Shown here: in pieces, positions 32,566 through 42,074 of the stretch | Position numbering within the stretch: position 1 is the first letter of the stretch | Layout: the number at the start of each line of letters is the position of its first letter | DNA from: DAOUAT01 sp964551735 | GTDB lineage: Bacteria; Chloroflexota; Anaerolineae; CG2-30-64-16 | Length of the DNA: 53,824 nt | Direction of reading: 5' to 3' | NCBI GenBank assembly: GCA_964551735.1 | Contig: CAZKEF010000037.1 | Location: 1 to 53,824, forward strand | The notes under the pieces: model-generated | Seen by the model: the letters and a program-made list of their open reading frames with translations, nothing else | What the model was told of the DNA's origin: nothing | Databases searched by the model: none | Position numbers and translations under genes: made by a program

Positions 32566-35088
32566 ATGACAACGGAGACACCCAAGGTCTTCGCGCCGGC
32601 GATTCACGCGCCGGCGCAGATCAACCTTGCCGAGAACAGCCGCCAGGTATTGAGGAAACGCTATTTACGCCGCGGCCCAGATGGAAGCCCGGCCGAGACG
32701 GTTGAGGGCATGTTCCACCGTGTGGCCGCGGCCGTGGCCGAGCCTGACGCCGCTCACGGCTACGACGTGGCAACCACCGAGGCAAGCTTTTACGGCCTGC
32801 TGACCAGCCTGCGCTTTTTCCCGAATTCGCCGACCTTTACGGGCGCGGGGACGCCGCTGGGCCAGCTCGCAGCCTGCTTCGTGCTGCCCATCTCCGATGA
32901 CATGGGCCGCGACAGCGATGGCATCTTTCAAACCCTGCGCGATGCGGCCCTGATCCAGCAGACTGGCGGCGGCAACGGCTTCTCCTTCTCGCAGTTGCGT
33001 CCCAAGGGCGACAGCGTCGCGTCCAGCGCAGGCGTGGCCACCGGCCCGGTGGGGTTTTTGCGCGTCTACGATTCGGCGTTCGGGGAGGTGGCTCAGGGCG
33101 GGACAAGGCGGGGCGCCAATATGGCCGTGCTCAGCGTGGACCACCCCGACATCGAGCAGTTCATCACCTGCAAGGCCACAGAAGGCCAGATCGCCAACTT
33201 CAACATCTCAGTCGGGATCACCGACGCGTTCATGCGCGCGGTCGAGGCCGACAGCGATTTCGAGCTGGTGAACCCGCGGGATGGCACAACGTGGCGCACC
33301 GTGCGGGCGCGCGAGCTGTTTGAGAAGATCGTCACCTTCGCCCACCACAACGGCGAGCCAGGCGCACTCTTCCTGGATGCAGCCAACCGGTCGAACCCGG
33401 TGCCGCACCTGTATAAACTAAATGCTACTAACCCATGCGGCGAGCAATTTTTAGGGCCTTATGAAAACTGCTGCCTGGGCTCCATCAACCTCGCCCAACA
33501 CATCACCCCAGACGGCCAAGTGGACTGGGAGAAGCTGCGCGAGAGTGTGGTGGTCTCCACCCGCTTCCTGGACAACGTGGTGGACGCCAACAAGTACGTG
33601 CCGGCCGTGCCGCAGTTACGCGAGTCCGCGCTGCGCGCCCGGCGCATCGGCCTGGGTTTCATGGGCTTGGGGGACCTGATGTACGCACTGGGGGTGCGCT
33701 ACGGCTCGGAAGAAGGTCAGGAGTTTGCCGCCCAGGTCATGGAGTTCATCCGCTACCACTGCATGCTCACCAGCATCGAGCTGGCGCAGGAGCGCGGCCC
33801 GTTCCCGGCGATCAAGGGCAGCATCTACGACCCCGGTAACCTGCTCTGGGAGCCGCCCACACCCATCACCCCTTATACGCACGACTGGGGTCGGCCCGCG
33901 GTGGAGTGGGACCGCGTCGTCCAGGGAATCATCAACCACGGCATCCGCAACGCGGCGCAAACCACCGTGGCGCCCACCGGCACCATCGGCACCGTGGCCG
34001 GGTGCGAGGGCTACGGCTGCGAGCCGGTCTTCGCGCTGGCCTACACGCGGACGGTGAGAGACGGCGACAAGGATCTGAAACTCACCTACACCAGCCCGCT
34101 GTTCGAAAAGGCGCTGACCGAGGCCGGCCTGGACGAGCCCACCCGCCGCCGCATCAGCGAGCAGGTAAGCGTCACCGGCAGCTGCCACGACGCGGTCGAA
34201 GTGCCCGACGAGATCCGCCGCGTCTTCGTGGTCGCCAGCGACATCACCGCGGAAGAGCATGTGCGGATGCAGGCCGCGATCCAGGCGTTCGTTGACAATT
34301 CGATATCCAAGACGATCAACTTCCCTGCCGCCGCGGCCGTCGAAGATGTCGCCCAGGCCTACCGGCTGGCCTGGCACCTGGGCTGCAAGGGCCTGACTGT
34401 CTACGTGACCGGCAGCCGGCAGGATGTGGTGCTGGAGACCAAAGCGACGGCCGAGGCCAAGGGCAAGGGCACGGAGGAGCGGCGGAACGGGGGTTCCGGG
34501 GAACAGGAACAGTCCAATGGATATGGCGCCGTGACGGAAGTGACCTACCCGGCCCTGAAGCGGCGACCGCGGCCGGCAGCCTTGCGCGGGCTGACCTATC
34601 GCAAAGAGACGCCGCTAGGCACCGCCTACGTCACGGTAAACATCAACGGCGGCGACCAGCCCTTCGAGGTCTTTATGAACGTCGGCAAGGCTGGCAGCGA
34701 TGTCGCGGCCGTGTCCGAGGCGCTGGGCCGGTTGATCTCGTTGGTGCTGCGCCTCCCCTCACCGCTGGATGCCAACGAACGCCTGAAGATGGTGGTGGAT
34801 CAGTTGGCGGGCATCGGCGGCGGCCGCTCGCTGGGCTTCGGCGCCAACCGCGTGCGCTCGCTGCCCGACGCGGTGGCCCAGGTGCTGCGCGAACACCTCA
34901 ACAGCCATTTCGGGGGCGACGAGACGGACGAAGCCCCGGCCGAGGACGCGCACGCTTATGTCGAGCAGCTCCCCCTCCCCATCGCCGACCGCGCCATCGG
35001 CGACCTGTGCCCCGACTGCGGCCAGGCGGCCTTCATCCCGACCGAGGGGTGTCGGAAGTGTTATGCGTGTGGGTATAGTGAGTGTTGA
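32566..35088 (+). CDS. nrdJ: Adenosylcobalamin-dependent ribonucleotide reductase (class II)
   Basis: This 840-residue enzyme makes deoxyribonucleotides with adenosylcobalamin as radical source. The finger-loop motif N289-P-C291-G-E293 carries the thiyl Cys, Asn and Glu; C104 (GQLAACFVL) and C302 fit the redox pair of Thermotoga NrdJ by spacing. SNGxG-type Gly-rich segments and the PTGTIGTVAG motif follow. The C-terminal third holds a hydrophilic linker, a TSCPD-like domain (ALRGLTYRKETPLG) and a CPDCG...CRKCYACGYSEC cysteine tail. ATG 32566 is preceded by AAGGAGC. No class I or III enzyme is in the window. The stop overlaps a 44-codon ORF. Confidence 0.95.
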   Translation: MTTETPKVFAPAIHAPAQINLAENSRQVLRKRYLRRGPDGSPAETVEGMFHRVAAAVAEPDAAHGYDVATTEASFYGLLTSLRFFPNSPTFTGAGTPLGQLAACFVLPISDDMGRDSDGIFQTLRDAALIQQTGGGNGFSFSQLRPKGDSVASSAGVATGPVGFLRVYDSAFGEVAQGGTRRGANMAVLSVDHPDIEQFITCKATEGQIANFNISVGITDAFMRAVEADSDFELVNPRDGTTWRTVRARELFEKIVTFAHHNGEPGALFLDAANRSNPVPHLYKLNATNPCGEQFLGPYENCCLGSINLAQHITPDGQVDWEKLRESVVVSTRFLDNVVDANKYVPAVPQLRESALRARRIGLGFMGLGDLMYALGVRYGSEEGQEFAAQVMEFIRYHCMLTSIELAQERGPFPAIKGSIYDPGNLLWEPPTPITPYTHDWGRPAVEWDRVVQGIINHGIRNAAQTTVAPTGTIGTVAGCEGYGCEPVFALAYTRTVRDGDKDLKLTYTSPLFEKALTEAGLDEPTRRRISEQVSVTGSCHDAVEVPDEIRRVFVVASDITAEEHVRMQAAIQAFVDNSISKTINFPAAAAVEDVAQAYRLAWHLGCKGLTVYVTGSRQDVVLETKATAEAKGKGTEERRNGGSGEQEQSNGYGAVTEVTYPALKRRPRPAALRGLTYRKETPLGTAYVTVNINGGDQPFEVFMNVGKAGSDVAAVSEALGRLISLVLRLPSPLDANERLKMVVDQLAGIGGGRSLGFGANRVRSLPDAVAQVLREHLNSHFGGDETDEAPAEDAHAYVEQLPLPIADRAIGDLCPDCGQAAFIPTEGCRKCYACGYSEC

Positions 35089-35222
35089 TGGATCGCAACC
35101 CGATGGCCTGGATGATCTCGGTCAACGGCTTCCTCCTGGATGCCCGCACCGCGCCGCGGGAGGTGCAGGAGATCGCGTTTCAGAAGGGGCTGATCCCGTA
35201 TCTGCCGGAGGAGCGCGGGTAG
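35088..35222 (+). pseudogene. 44-codon ORF overlapping the nrdJ stop, probable gene remnant
   Basis: Starting with an ATG that shares bases with the nrdJ stop (TGATG), the frame encodes a peptide with NPMAWMISVNGFLLDAR and VQEIAFQKGLIPYLPEER. It reads like the conserved C-terminal end of a larger cytoplasmic protein and not like a free small protein; it resembles the end of some uncharacterised DUF6398-type proteins, from memory only. There is no good independent ribosome binding site. A truncated remnant next to another truncated gene is the simplest reading. Confidence 0.4.
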
Positions 35223-35234
35223 GGAGGGAGCTGA

Positions 35235-35561
35235 GTGTCCGCGAAGGAAGCCACAGCCAGAATCAAGATCAACAAGCTGCTCGAAGCAGCCGGGGGGCGC
35301 TTCTTTGCCGATGGCAACGGCCCCGCGAACATCCGCCTGGAGCCCTCTGTCGCGCTCAAGCCATCAGACCTGGACGCGCTGGGCGAGAACTTCGAGAAGC
35401 CGAGCAAGGGCTTCGTTGATTTTCTACTGCTTGACGAGCGAGGCTTCCCGCTGATCGTGTTGGAGGCCAAGTCGGAGGACAAGAACCCGCTGGTGGGCAA
35501 GGAACAGGCCCGCCGCTACGCCCGCTCGCAGAACTGCCGCTTCGTGCTCCTCTCCAAATGA
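35235..35561 (+). pseudogene. N-terminal fragment of a type I restriction HsdR-like protein
   Basis: This 108-residue frame begins MSAKEATARIKINKLLEAAG and reaches FVDFLLLDERGFPLIVLEAKSEDKNP, the D...ExK core of the PD-(D/E)xK nuclease domain that opens HsdR and related DEAD-box restriction helicases. It stops right after RFVLLSK, where the full protein would go on to the helicase domains; none is found nearby. A full HsdR is around 800-1000 residues. It is therefore a truncated restriction gene, joined directly to the DUF2200 gene start. The GTG has a GGGAGG upstream, so the fragment may still be translated. Confidence 0.7.
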
Positions 35562-35911
35562 TGATGCCCAAACACATTTTCGCAACACCCTTCGCGCAGG
35601 TCTATCCGTTGTATGTTCAGAAAGCGGAACGCAAGCAGCGCACGAAAGAAGAGGTTGACCAAATCATCTGCTGGCTGACCGGCTATGACCAGGCAGGCTT
35701 ACAGCAGCAGCTCGCACAGGAACACGATTTCGAGACCTTCTTTGCGCAAGCGCCAGCCCTGCATCCCAACAGCGTACTCATCAAAGGCGTGGTGTGCGGT
35801 GTGCGGGTGGAAGCGATCGCAGATCCGCTGATGCAAAAAATCCGCTATCTGGACAAACTGATTGATGAGCTCGCACAGGGAAAAGCGCTGGAAAGAATCC
35901 TGCGGAAATAA
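35558..35911 (+). CDS. DUF2200 family protein
   Basis: This complete 117-residue protein is dominated by the family-typical VYPLYVQKAERKQRTKEEV, ICWLTGYDQAGLQQQL, FETFFAQAPALHPNS and DPLMQKIRYLDKLIDELAQGKA blocks. DUF2200 proteins are small, cytoplasmic and of unknown function. The start lies in ATGATGATG, overlapping the HsdR fragment stop; which ATG is used cannot be decided, and no ribosome binding site is seen. Being intact beside truncated genes, it may have arrived by transfer at the break point. Confidence 0.85.
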   Translation: MMMPKHIFATPFAQVYPLYVQKAERKQRTKEEVDQIICWLTGYDQAGLQQQLAQEHDFETFFAQAPALHPNSVLIKGVVCGVRVEAIADPLMQKIRYLDKLIDELAQGKALERILRK

Positions 35912-35951
35912 TACCGTTCAACCAGGCCAACCTACAGCAAACAGAGCGCCC

Positions 35952-36022
35952 ATATCTCCCCTCCTCTCCCTGTCTCCCCCTCTCCCCATCTCCCCATCTC
36001 CCATTCCCCCCATCTCCCCCAC
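35952..36022 (+). repeat. Polypyrimidine TCTCCCCA-type repeat
   Basis: About 70 bases of almost pure C/T with repeated CTCCCC(A/T) blocks, partly in an 8-base period (TCTCCCCA), end 4 bases before the DUF218 promoter core. The strand asymmetry is extreme. It is unlike the heptad arrays in period. Confidence 0.7.
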
Positions 36023-36025
36023 CTG

Positions 36026-36034
36026 TGCTATAAT
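36026..36034 (+). promoter_or_regulatory. Extended -10 promoter of the DUF218 gene
   Basis: TGCTATAAT is a perfect extended -10 element ending 7 bases before the ATG at 36042. Transcription would start at or next to the A of the start codon, giving a leaderless mRNA. No -35 is needed with an extended -10, and none is seen in the polypyrimidine tract. Confidence 0.65.
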
Positions 36035-36041
36035 CTCGCCC

Positions 36042-36698
36042 ATGCGCCGATTTCTGCGCGCCGCCATGTGCGCGTTGCTGCTGCTGATCGCCCTGGCCGT
36101 GCTGGCCTTCGCGTTCCTCGCCGCCCAGGTTGACCGCCTGGGCCGGCAGGATCACGCGCGGCCGTCTGACGTGATTGTGGTGCTGGGCGCGCGGGTGAAC
36201 GCGGACGGCAGCCCCGGCTCCGACCTGACCAGCCGCACCTACCGGGCGGTGGACCTGTGGCAGGCGGGCTACGCGCCGTATATGATCTGCACCGGCGGCT
36301 TCAAGGATGAGCCGCTGTCGGCCGCGGCGGTGTGCAAGCGGTTCGCCGTGTCGCTGGGCGTGCCGGCCGAGCGCATCGGGCTGGCCGACGGCAGCGCCAA
36401 CACCATCGAGGACGCCCAGGTGACGGCCGCGCTGATGGCCGCCAACAGCCTGCGCACCGCGATCCTGGTCAGCCACCCGCTGCACCTCTACCGCGCCCGC
36501 TGGCTCTTTCACCGGGCCGGGGTGGACGCGGTCACCAGCCCCACCACCACCAGCACCGAGCGCATCTTCCTGCCCTTACGCATCTGGTACGCGGTGCGCG
36601 AGGCCACAGCCATCGTGCTCACTGCGGTGGGCGGCTGGCGCCTGCTGCCGCAGGAGTGGCTGGCACAGTTGCACGCGTGGACGTATCGGGGGCAGTGA
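36042..36698 (+). CDS. DUF218 (SanA/YdcF-like) membrane-anchored protein
   Basis: The 218-residue protein has an N-terminal signal anchor (RAAMCALLLLIALAVLAFAF) followed by the DUF218 fold: SDVIVVLGARVNADGS, ICTGGFKDEPLSAA, ADGSANTIEDA and LVSHPLHLYRARWLF. Members such as SanA and YdcF are linked to envelope integrity; some bind nucleotides, and the activity is mostly unknown. An upstream in-frame extension exists but consists of translated C/T-rich repeat DNA. No ribosome binding site is present, in line with leaderless translation. It follows an accessory patch of truncated genes. Confidence 0.88.
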   Translation: MRRFLRAAMCALLLLIALAVLAFAFLAAQVDRLGRQDHARPSDVIVVLGARVNADGSPGSDLTSRTYRAVDLWQAGYAPYMICTGGFKDEPLSAAAVCKRFAVSLGVPAERIGLADGSANTIEDAQVTAALMAANSLRTAILVSHPLHLYRARWLFHRAGVDAVTSPTTTSTERIFLPLRIWYAVREATAIVLTAVGGWRLLPQEWLAQLHAWTYRGQ

Positions 36699-36700
36699 GG

Positions 36701-36782
36701 ATGTGGAATGTCGAATGTGGAATGTGGAATGTCGAATGTCGAATGTCGAATGTCGAATGTGGAATGTGGAATGTGGAATGTG
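36701..36782 (+). repeat. Direct heptad array, 11 copies of ATGTGGA/ATGTCGA
   Basis: Eleven contiguous 7-base units of ATGTGGA or ATGTCGA plus a partial copy start two bases after the DUF218 stop. Only the fifth position varies (G or C). There is no complementary inverted arm nearby. It is the longest single array in the window. Confidence 0.9.
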
Positions 36783-36820
36783 AGAGGCTGGCGGGCTTAA
36801 GGCCAGATATGCTGTAAGCA

Positions 36821-36868
36821 ACACGCAACACGCAACACGCACCACGCACCACGCAGCACGCAATACGT
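36821..36868 (+). repeat. Direct heptad array, 6 copies of ACACGCA-like units
   Basis: Six 7-base units (ACACGCA three times, CCACGCA twice, GCACGCA) plus a partial ATACG end just before the radical SAM start. Its unit is unrelated to the ATGTGGA array 38 bases upstream. Confidence 0.85.
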
Positions 36869-36872
36869 GTAA

Positions 36873-38675
36873 ATGAGTAACTGGAAACAAATCGCGGCGC
36901 AGAAGGCCGTGTTGAGCCGGGAGACCGGGACGATCCACAAGGACCACGGCGGCAAGCTGACCGTCGCGCTGGCCTATCCCAACACGTACAGCGTGGGGAT
37001 GTCCAGCCTGGCGGTGCAGATCTTGTACCGCATGTTCAACGCGCGGCCGGATGTGGTGTGCGAGCGGGTCTTCTGGGATGACAAGGCGGGCGACGGGCCG
37101 CTGCTGACGCTGGAGTCGGGGACGCCGGTCGCCGGGTTTGCAGCGCTGGCGTTCACCGTCTCGTTCGAGATGGACTACTTCAATGTGGCCGCGATGCTGC
37201 GCCGGGCCGGGATCACGCCGCTGGCCGAGGCGCGGGCGCAGGCTGAGAGCGGGCCGCTGCTCATCGGCGGCGGACCGGCGATCAGCATGAACCCGGAACC
37301 GCTGGCACCCTTCTTCGACGCGCTGGTGATCGGCGAGGCCGAGGAACTGCTGCCGCGGCTGACCGACCTGCTGATGGCGGGCTGCGCGGGCGACCGGGAG
37401 CGCCTGCTCGACGCGCTGGGCGCCCTACCTGGCGTCTATGTGCCCGCGCGGGTGAGCCCTCGACCCGGCGGCCGGCAGATCGAGCGGCTGTGGGTGACTG
37501 ACGTCCATGCGCTGGAACCGGTCTCCTGCCTCTACACGCCCGACGCCGAGTTCCCCAACCGCCACCTGATCGAGATCGCGCGCGGGTGCGGCCGCGGGTG
37601 CCGTTTCTGCTTGGCGGGTTATGTCTACCGGCCGCCGCGCGAGCAGCCGTTGGAACGCATCCTGGCGTGGGCGCGGGAGGGACTGGCGCGGCAACTGCCA
37701 GTCTACGCGCACGGCGGGCCCAGCGGCGGCCAGCCGCCCAGCATCGGCCTGGTGTCCGCGGCCGTGTCGGATCACTCGCGCATTGATGAGCTGGCAGCCG
37801 AGTTACGGGGCATGGGCGCGCGCATCACCGTGGCCTCCATGCGCACCGACCCCATCAGCGTACCGCTGGTGGAGGCGCTGGCGGCCAGCGGCAGCCAAAC
37901 GCTGACCATCGCGCCCGAGGCCGGCAGCGAGCGGCTCCGCCGGGTGATCGGTAAGACCCAGGGCGAAGACGACCTGCTGGCCGCGGTCGAGCTGGCGCAG
38001 CGGCTCAACTTCCCGCAGCTCAAGCTGTACTTCATGGTCGGCCATCCCACGGAAACCGACGGCGACATCCAGGGCATCGTGGACCTGACCCTGCGGGCGC
38101 GGCGTGTCTTCCGCCGCAACATTGCCATCAACGCCACGCCTTTCGTGCCCAAGGCGCACACGCCGTTCCAGTGGACCGCATTGGCGCCGGCCAGGACGCT
38201 GGCTGAACGGCAGCGGGCCCTGAAGCGTGGCCTGGCCAAGCACGGCGTGACCGTGGACGCCGACTCGCCGGAGTGGGCGGAGGTGCAAGCTGTGCTCGCG
38301 AGGGGCGACCGGCGGCTGGCTCCCGTACTGCTGGACATGGAACGCGTGACGATCCGCAACTTTCACGAAGCGCTGGCCCGCCACGGCCTGTCGGCCGCCG
38401 AGTTCACCGGCGAGCGGACGCCCGGCGCGTTCCAGCCGTGGGACGTGATCGAAAGCGGGGTCACGCCCAACTACCTGCGTCACGAGCTGCGCCTGGCCGA
38501 GCGTGAGCGCTCCGGCCATCGCTGTCCGCCGGGCGCGGTGGAATGTTTGGCGTGTGGGGTGTGCCGCGAGGGCCTGGATATTAGCGCAGAAGCAACCTTG
38601 CCTGTCACCGTGAGCGGGTCTACAGCACAAGGTCAACTACAGCATCAGACCAGCGAAGGGTCTCGGCTCGGCTGA
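36873..38675 (+). CDS. B12-binding-domain-like radical SAM protein
   Basis: This 600-residue protein begins with an N-terminal domain of the B12-binding type (VALAYPNTYSVGMSSLAVQI) and has the [4Fe-4S] motif CGRGCRFC (CxxxCxxC) near residue 240, then SAM-binding segments (MRTDPISVPLVEAL, TIAPEAGSERLRR, YFMVGHPTETDGD). It ends with a Cys-rich tail (CPPGAVECLACGVC). It matches the family often encoded beside ribosomal L21/L27 genes, whose substrate is unknown. It is a complete, ordinary-length member. The ATG lies directly after a heptad array, with no clear ribosome binding site. Confidence 0.85.
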   Translation: MSNWKQIAAQKAVLSRETGTIHKDHGGKLTVALAYPNTYSVGMSSLAVQILYRMFNARPDVVCERVFWDDKAGDGPLLTLESGTPVAGFAALAFTVSFEMDYFNVAAMLRRAGITPLAEARAQAESGPLLIGGGPAISMNPEPLAPFFDALVIGEAEELLPRLTDLLMAGCAGDRERLLDALGALPGVYVPARVSPRPGGRQIERLWVTDVHALEPVSCLYTPDAEFPNRHLIEIARGCGRGCRFCLAGYVYRPPREQPLERILAWAREGLARQLPVYAHGGPSGGQPPSIGLVSAAVSDHSRIDELAAELRGMGARITVASMRTDPISVPLVEALAASGSQTLTIAPEAGSERLRRVIGKTQGEDDLLAAVELAQRLNFPQLKLYFMVGHPTETDGDIQGIVDLTLRARRVFRRNIAINATPFVPKAHTPFQWTALAPARTLAERQRALKRGLAKHGVTVDADSPEWAEVQAVLARGDRRLAPVLLDMERVTIRNFHEALARHGLSAAEFTGERTPGAFQPWDVIESGVTPNYLRHELRLAERERSGHRCPPGAVECLACGVCREGLDISAEATLPVTVSGSTAQGQLQHQTSEGSRLG

Positions 38676-38692
38676 TAGAGATGCTTCGCTGG
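38650..38692 (+). repeat. Inverted repeat CCAGCGAAG/CTTCGCTGG
   Basis: A perfect 9-bp inverted repeat spans the end of the radical SAM gene and the following spacer, with a 25-base interior. Further on, CGCTCAGCATGACA (about 38728) resembles the tail of the scattered CTTCGCTGCGCTCAG-type repeats seen in many genomes. A role as terminator is not supported, since no T-run follows. Confidence 0.4.
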
Positions 38693-38756
38693 GGTTCCGC
38701 CGTAACGAACGTTGAGCCGATAACCCGCTCAGCATGACACCTTGTAAACGAGCGCG

Positions 38757-39542
38757 ATGAACCGACACCTATCAAACGGCCTCGCCTATTACACCTTCGA
38801 CGTGCTGGACGCGTTCGGGGAACTCGTCCACGCGGTGACCACGCGGCACGGCGGGGTCAGCACGGGCCAATGGGCCAGCTTAAACCTGACCAAGGGGACC
38901 GGCGATGACCCCGCGGCCGTGGAGGAGAACCTGCGGCTGACGAGCAACGCGCTGGGCCTGCGGCGGGAGGATCTGGTCAGCCCGAACCAGCGGCACACGG
39001 CCAACGTGCGCCGCGTGGGCCGGACCGACCGTGGCCAGATCTTCGCCGGCTACGACATCCTGATCACCGACGAGCCGGGCGTGCCGCTGCTGCTGCGCTA
39101 CGCCGACTGCACCCCGGTGCTGATCTACGACCCGGCGCAGCGGGCGCTGGCGTTGGTGCACAGCGGCTGGCGCGGCACCGTGCAGGGGGCAGGCCGCGCT
39201 GCGGTCGAGGCGCTGCGCGCCGAGTTCGGCAGCCGGCCGGCCGACATGGTGGCGGCCATTGGCCCCAGCATCGGCCCGTGCTGCTACGAGGTGGGCGACG
39301 AGGTGGCCGACGCGGTGCGCGCGGCCTTCACGCGGGCCGACGGGCTGCTGCCCAACCCCAACGGCGGCCGGCGCCATTTCGACCTCTGGGCCGCGAACCG
39401 GCGCTGGCTGCAGGAGGCCGGCGTGGGGCAGATCGAGGTTGCCGAGGCCTGCAGCGCCTGCCACACCGACGAGTTCTACTCCTATCGCCGCGAGCGAGGC
39501 AGGACCGGGCATTTTGGGGCGGTGATGGCGTTGAAACAATGA
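38757..39542 (+). CDS. pgeF: Peptidoglycan editing factor PgeF (laccase-domain purine nucleoside enzyme)
   Basis: The 261-residue protein carries the YfiH/DUF152 signature: VTTRHGGVSTGQWASLNL, ADCTPVLIYDP, LVHSGWRGTVQG, IGPSIGPCCYEVGDEV and CHTDEFYSYRRERGRTGHFG. The conserved His/Cys residues form the zinc/copper site. In E. coli the protein prevents incorporation of wrong amino acids into peptidoglycan precursors; other members act on purine nucleosides. It lies in a loose plus-strand series leading to proC. Complete and ordinary. Confidence 0.92.
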   Translation: MNRHLSNGLAYYTFDVLDAFGELVHAVTTRHGGVSTGQWASLNLTKGTGDDPAAVEENLRLTSNALGLRREDLVSPNQRHTANVRRVGRTDRGQIFAGYDILITDEPGVPLLLRYADCTPVLIYDPAQRALALVHSGWRGTVQGAGRAAVEALRAEFGSRPADMVAAIGPSIGPCCYEVGDEVADAVRAAFTRADGLLPNPNGGRRHFDLWAANRRWLQEAGVGQIEVAEACSACHTDEFYSYRRERGRTGHFGAVMALKQ

Positions 39543-39557
39543 GGCACTGGCAGGCAG

Positions 39558-39585
39558 AACGACGAAGGACCAAGGACGAACGACG
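39558..39585 (+). repeat. Short heptad array (AACGACG/AAGGACC, 4 copies)
   Basis: AACGACG, AAGGACC, AAGGACG and AACGACG follow without gap, 15 bases after the pgeF stop. No inverted partner is seen. The array provides AAGGA sequences that could mimic a ribosome binding site for an upstream start of the Nudix gene. Confidence 0.7.
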
Positions 39586-39623
39586 TGATGGCGCGACGAG
39601 CACCGTCAAAAGGGGTGAAAGCT

Positions 39624-40052
39624 GTGACAACAAAAGCGCCGAGGGTGGGGGTCGGGATTATCATCACGAAGGACGAAAGCGTGCTTCTGCTCCGCCGGAA
39701 GAATGTCCACGGTGCTGGGAGCTGGTCAACGCCTGGCGGGCATCTGGAGTACGGCGAATCGCCGGAAGACTGCGCCACCCGCGAGGCAAAAGAAGAAACA
39801 GACCTGGACGTTGCCGATATCCGATTCAAGGCAATCACAAACGATGTCTTTGAGGCGGAAGGCAGGCATTACATTACGATCTGGATGGAGGGCAGGTACA
39901 CCGCAGGTGAGCCCGTCGTCAATGCGGCCTACGAGATGGCGGAGATAGGCTGGTTCCCCTGGGATGCGATGCCCCAGCCGTTGTTTTTGCCTCTCCGGCA
40001 TCTCCTGGAAAACGATTGTTACCCGCCGCAAGACAGCAATACAGCAAGGTGA
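39624..40052 (+). CDS. Nudix hydrolase, NUDT15-like
   Basis: This 142-residue enzyme should hydrolyse nucleoside diphosphates linked to other groups. The Nudix box G-x5-E-x7-REUxEE is complete: GGHLEYGESPEDCATREAKE, followed by ETDLDV. The start VGVGIIITKDESVLLLRRKN and WSTPGGHLEYGES resemble NUDT15/MTH2-type (nucleotide-cleaning) enzymes. The GTG at 39624 is chosen because AAAGGGG lies 8 bases upstream; starts at 39585 or 39588 would add 12-13 residues encoded partly by repeat DNA. The stop lies 4 bases before the next gene's start. Confidence 0.88.
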   Translation: MTTKAPRVGVGIIITKDESVLLLRRKNVHGAGSWSTPGGHLEYGESPEDCATREAKEETDLDVADIRFKAITNDVFEAEGRHYITIWMEGRYTAGEPVVNAAYEMAEIGWFPWDAMPQPLFLPLRHLLENDCYPPQDSNTAR

Positions 40053-40056
40053 TAGC

Positions 40057-40842
<786 letters not shown>

Positions 40843-40853
40843 GCGCTCGTTCA

Positions 40854-40922
40854 TACTGCGTACTGCATACTCCGTACTCCGTCCATGATAGCAACGGAAT
40901 ACGCAATACGCAGTACGCAATA
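40854..40922 (+). repeat. Inverted heptad array in the yggS-proC spacer
   Basis: Four units TACTGCG, TACTGCA, TACTCCG, TACTCCG (40854-40881) face four units CGGAATA, CGCAATA, CGCAGTA, CGCAATA (40895-40922) across a 13-base centre. The arms are near-perfect reverse complements and would form a long hairpin. The element lies between the yggS stop and the proC ribosome binding site and takes most of the 100-base spacer. Confidence 0.9.
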
Positions 40923-40942
40923 CGCAGCCCACAGGAGTATCC

Positions 40943-41763
<821 letters not shown>

Positions 41764-41767
<4 letters not shown>

Positions 41768-42042
41768 ACTATGCACTTGTCCGACTAGTCCTTGCGATCA
41801 TCGAAGTCTTCAGCATCCTGATCCTGATTGATGTCATCGGCAGTTGGGTGTTGATGATGCGGGTACGCCTGCCCGACATCGTTTACCGGGCGCTGGAAGC
41901 CGTGCGCAGCATCACTGGGGTGCTACTGAATCCCATCCGCCGGGTCATTCCCAGCATCGGCGGGCTGGATCTCACGCCCATCGTGGCGCTGATCTTGTTG
42001 GATGTAGTTCGCCGCCTTGTGGTCGGCACGCTGCTGCGCTGA
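41764..42042 (+). CDS. YggT family membrane protein
   Basis: This 92-residue protein has two hydrophobic segments (LVLAIIEVFSILILIDVIGSWVL region and LTPIVALILLDVVRRLVV) separated by a loop with LLNPIRRVIPSIGGLDLTPI, the family hallmark. YggT proteins, often near proC/yggS and division genes, are linked to osmotic or division functions with an uncertain mechanism. It is translationally coupled to proC by ATGA. Confidence 0.9.
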
Positions 42043-42074
42043 GGACAGGACGTTGCGTGCTGCGGAGTTGCGCC

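Noticed and set aside
35862..36041. Upstream extension of the DUF218 protein by 60 residues
   Set aside because: It reads through the end of the DUF2200 gene and a C/T-rich repeat, giving Ser/Pro-rich sequence before a clear signal anchor at 36042.
36701..36868. CRISPR array
   Set aside because: The units are 7 bases long and contiguous, without spacers, and no cas gene is near.
41844..42074. Extension of the lipoprotein frame upstream of 42075
   Set aside because: It overlaps yggT out of frame and lacks coding character; the lipobox signal peptide fits a start at 42075.
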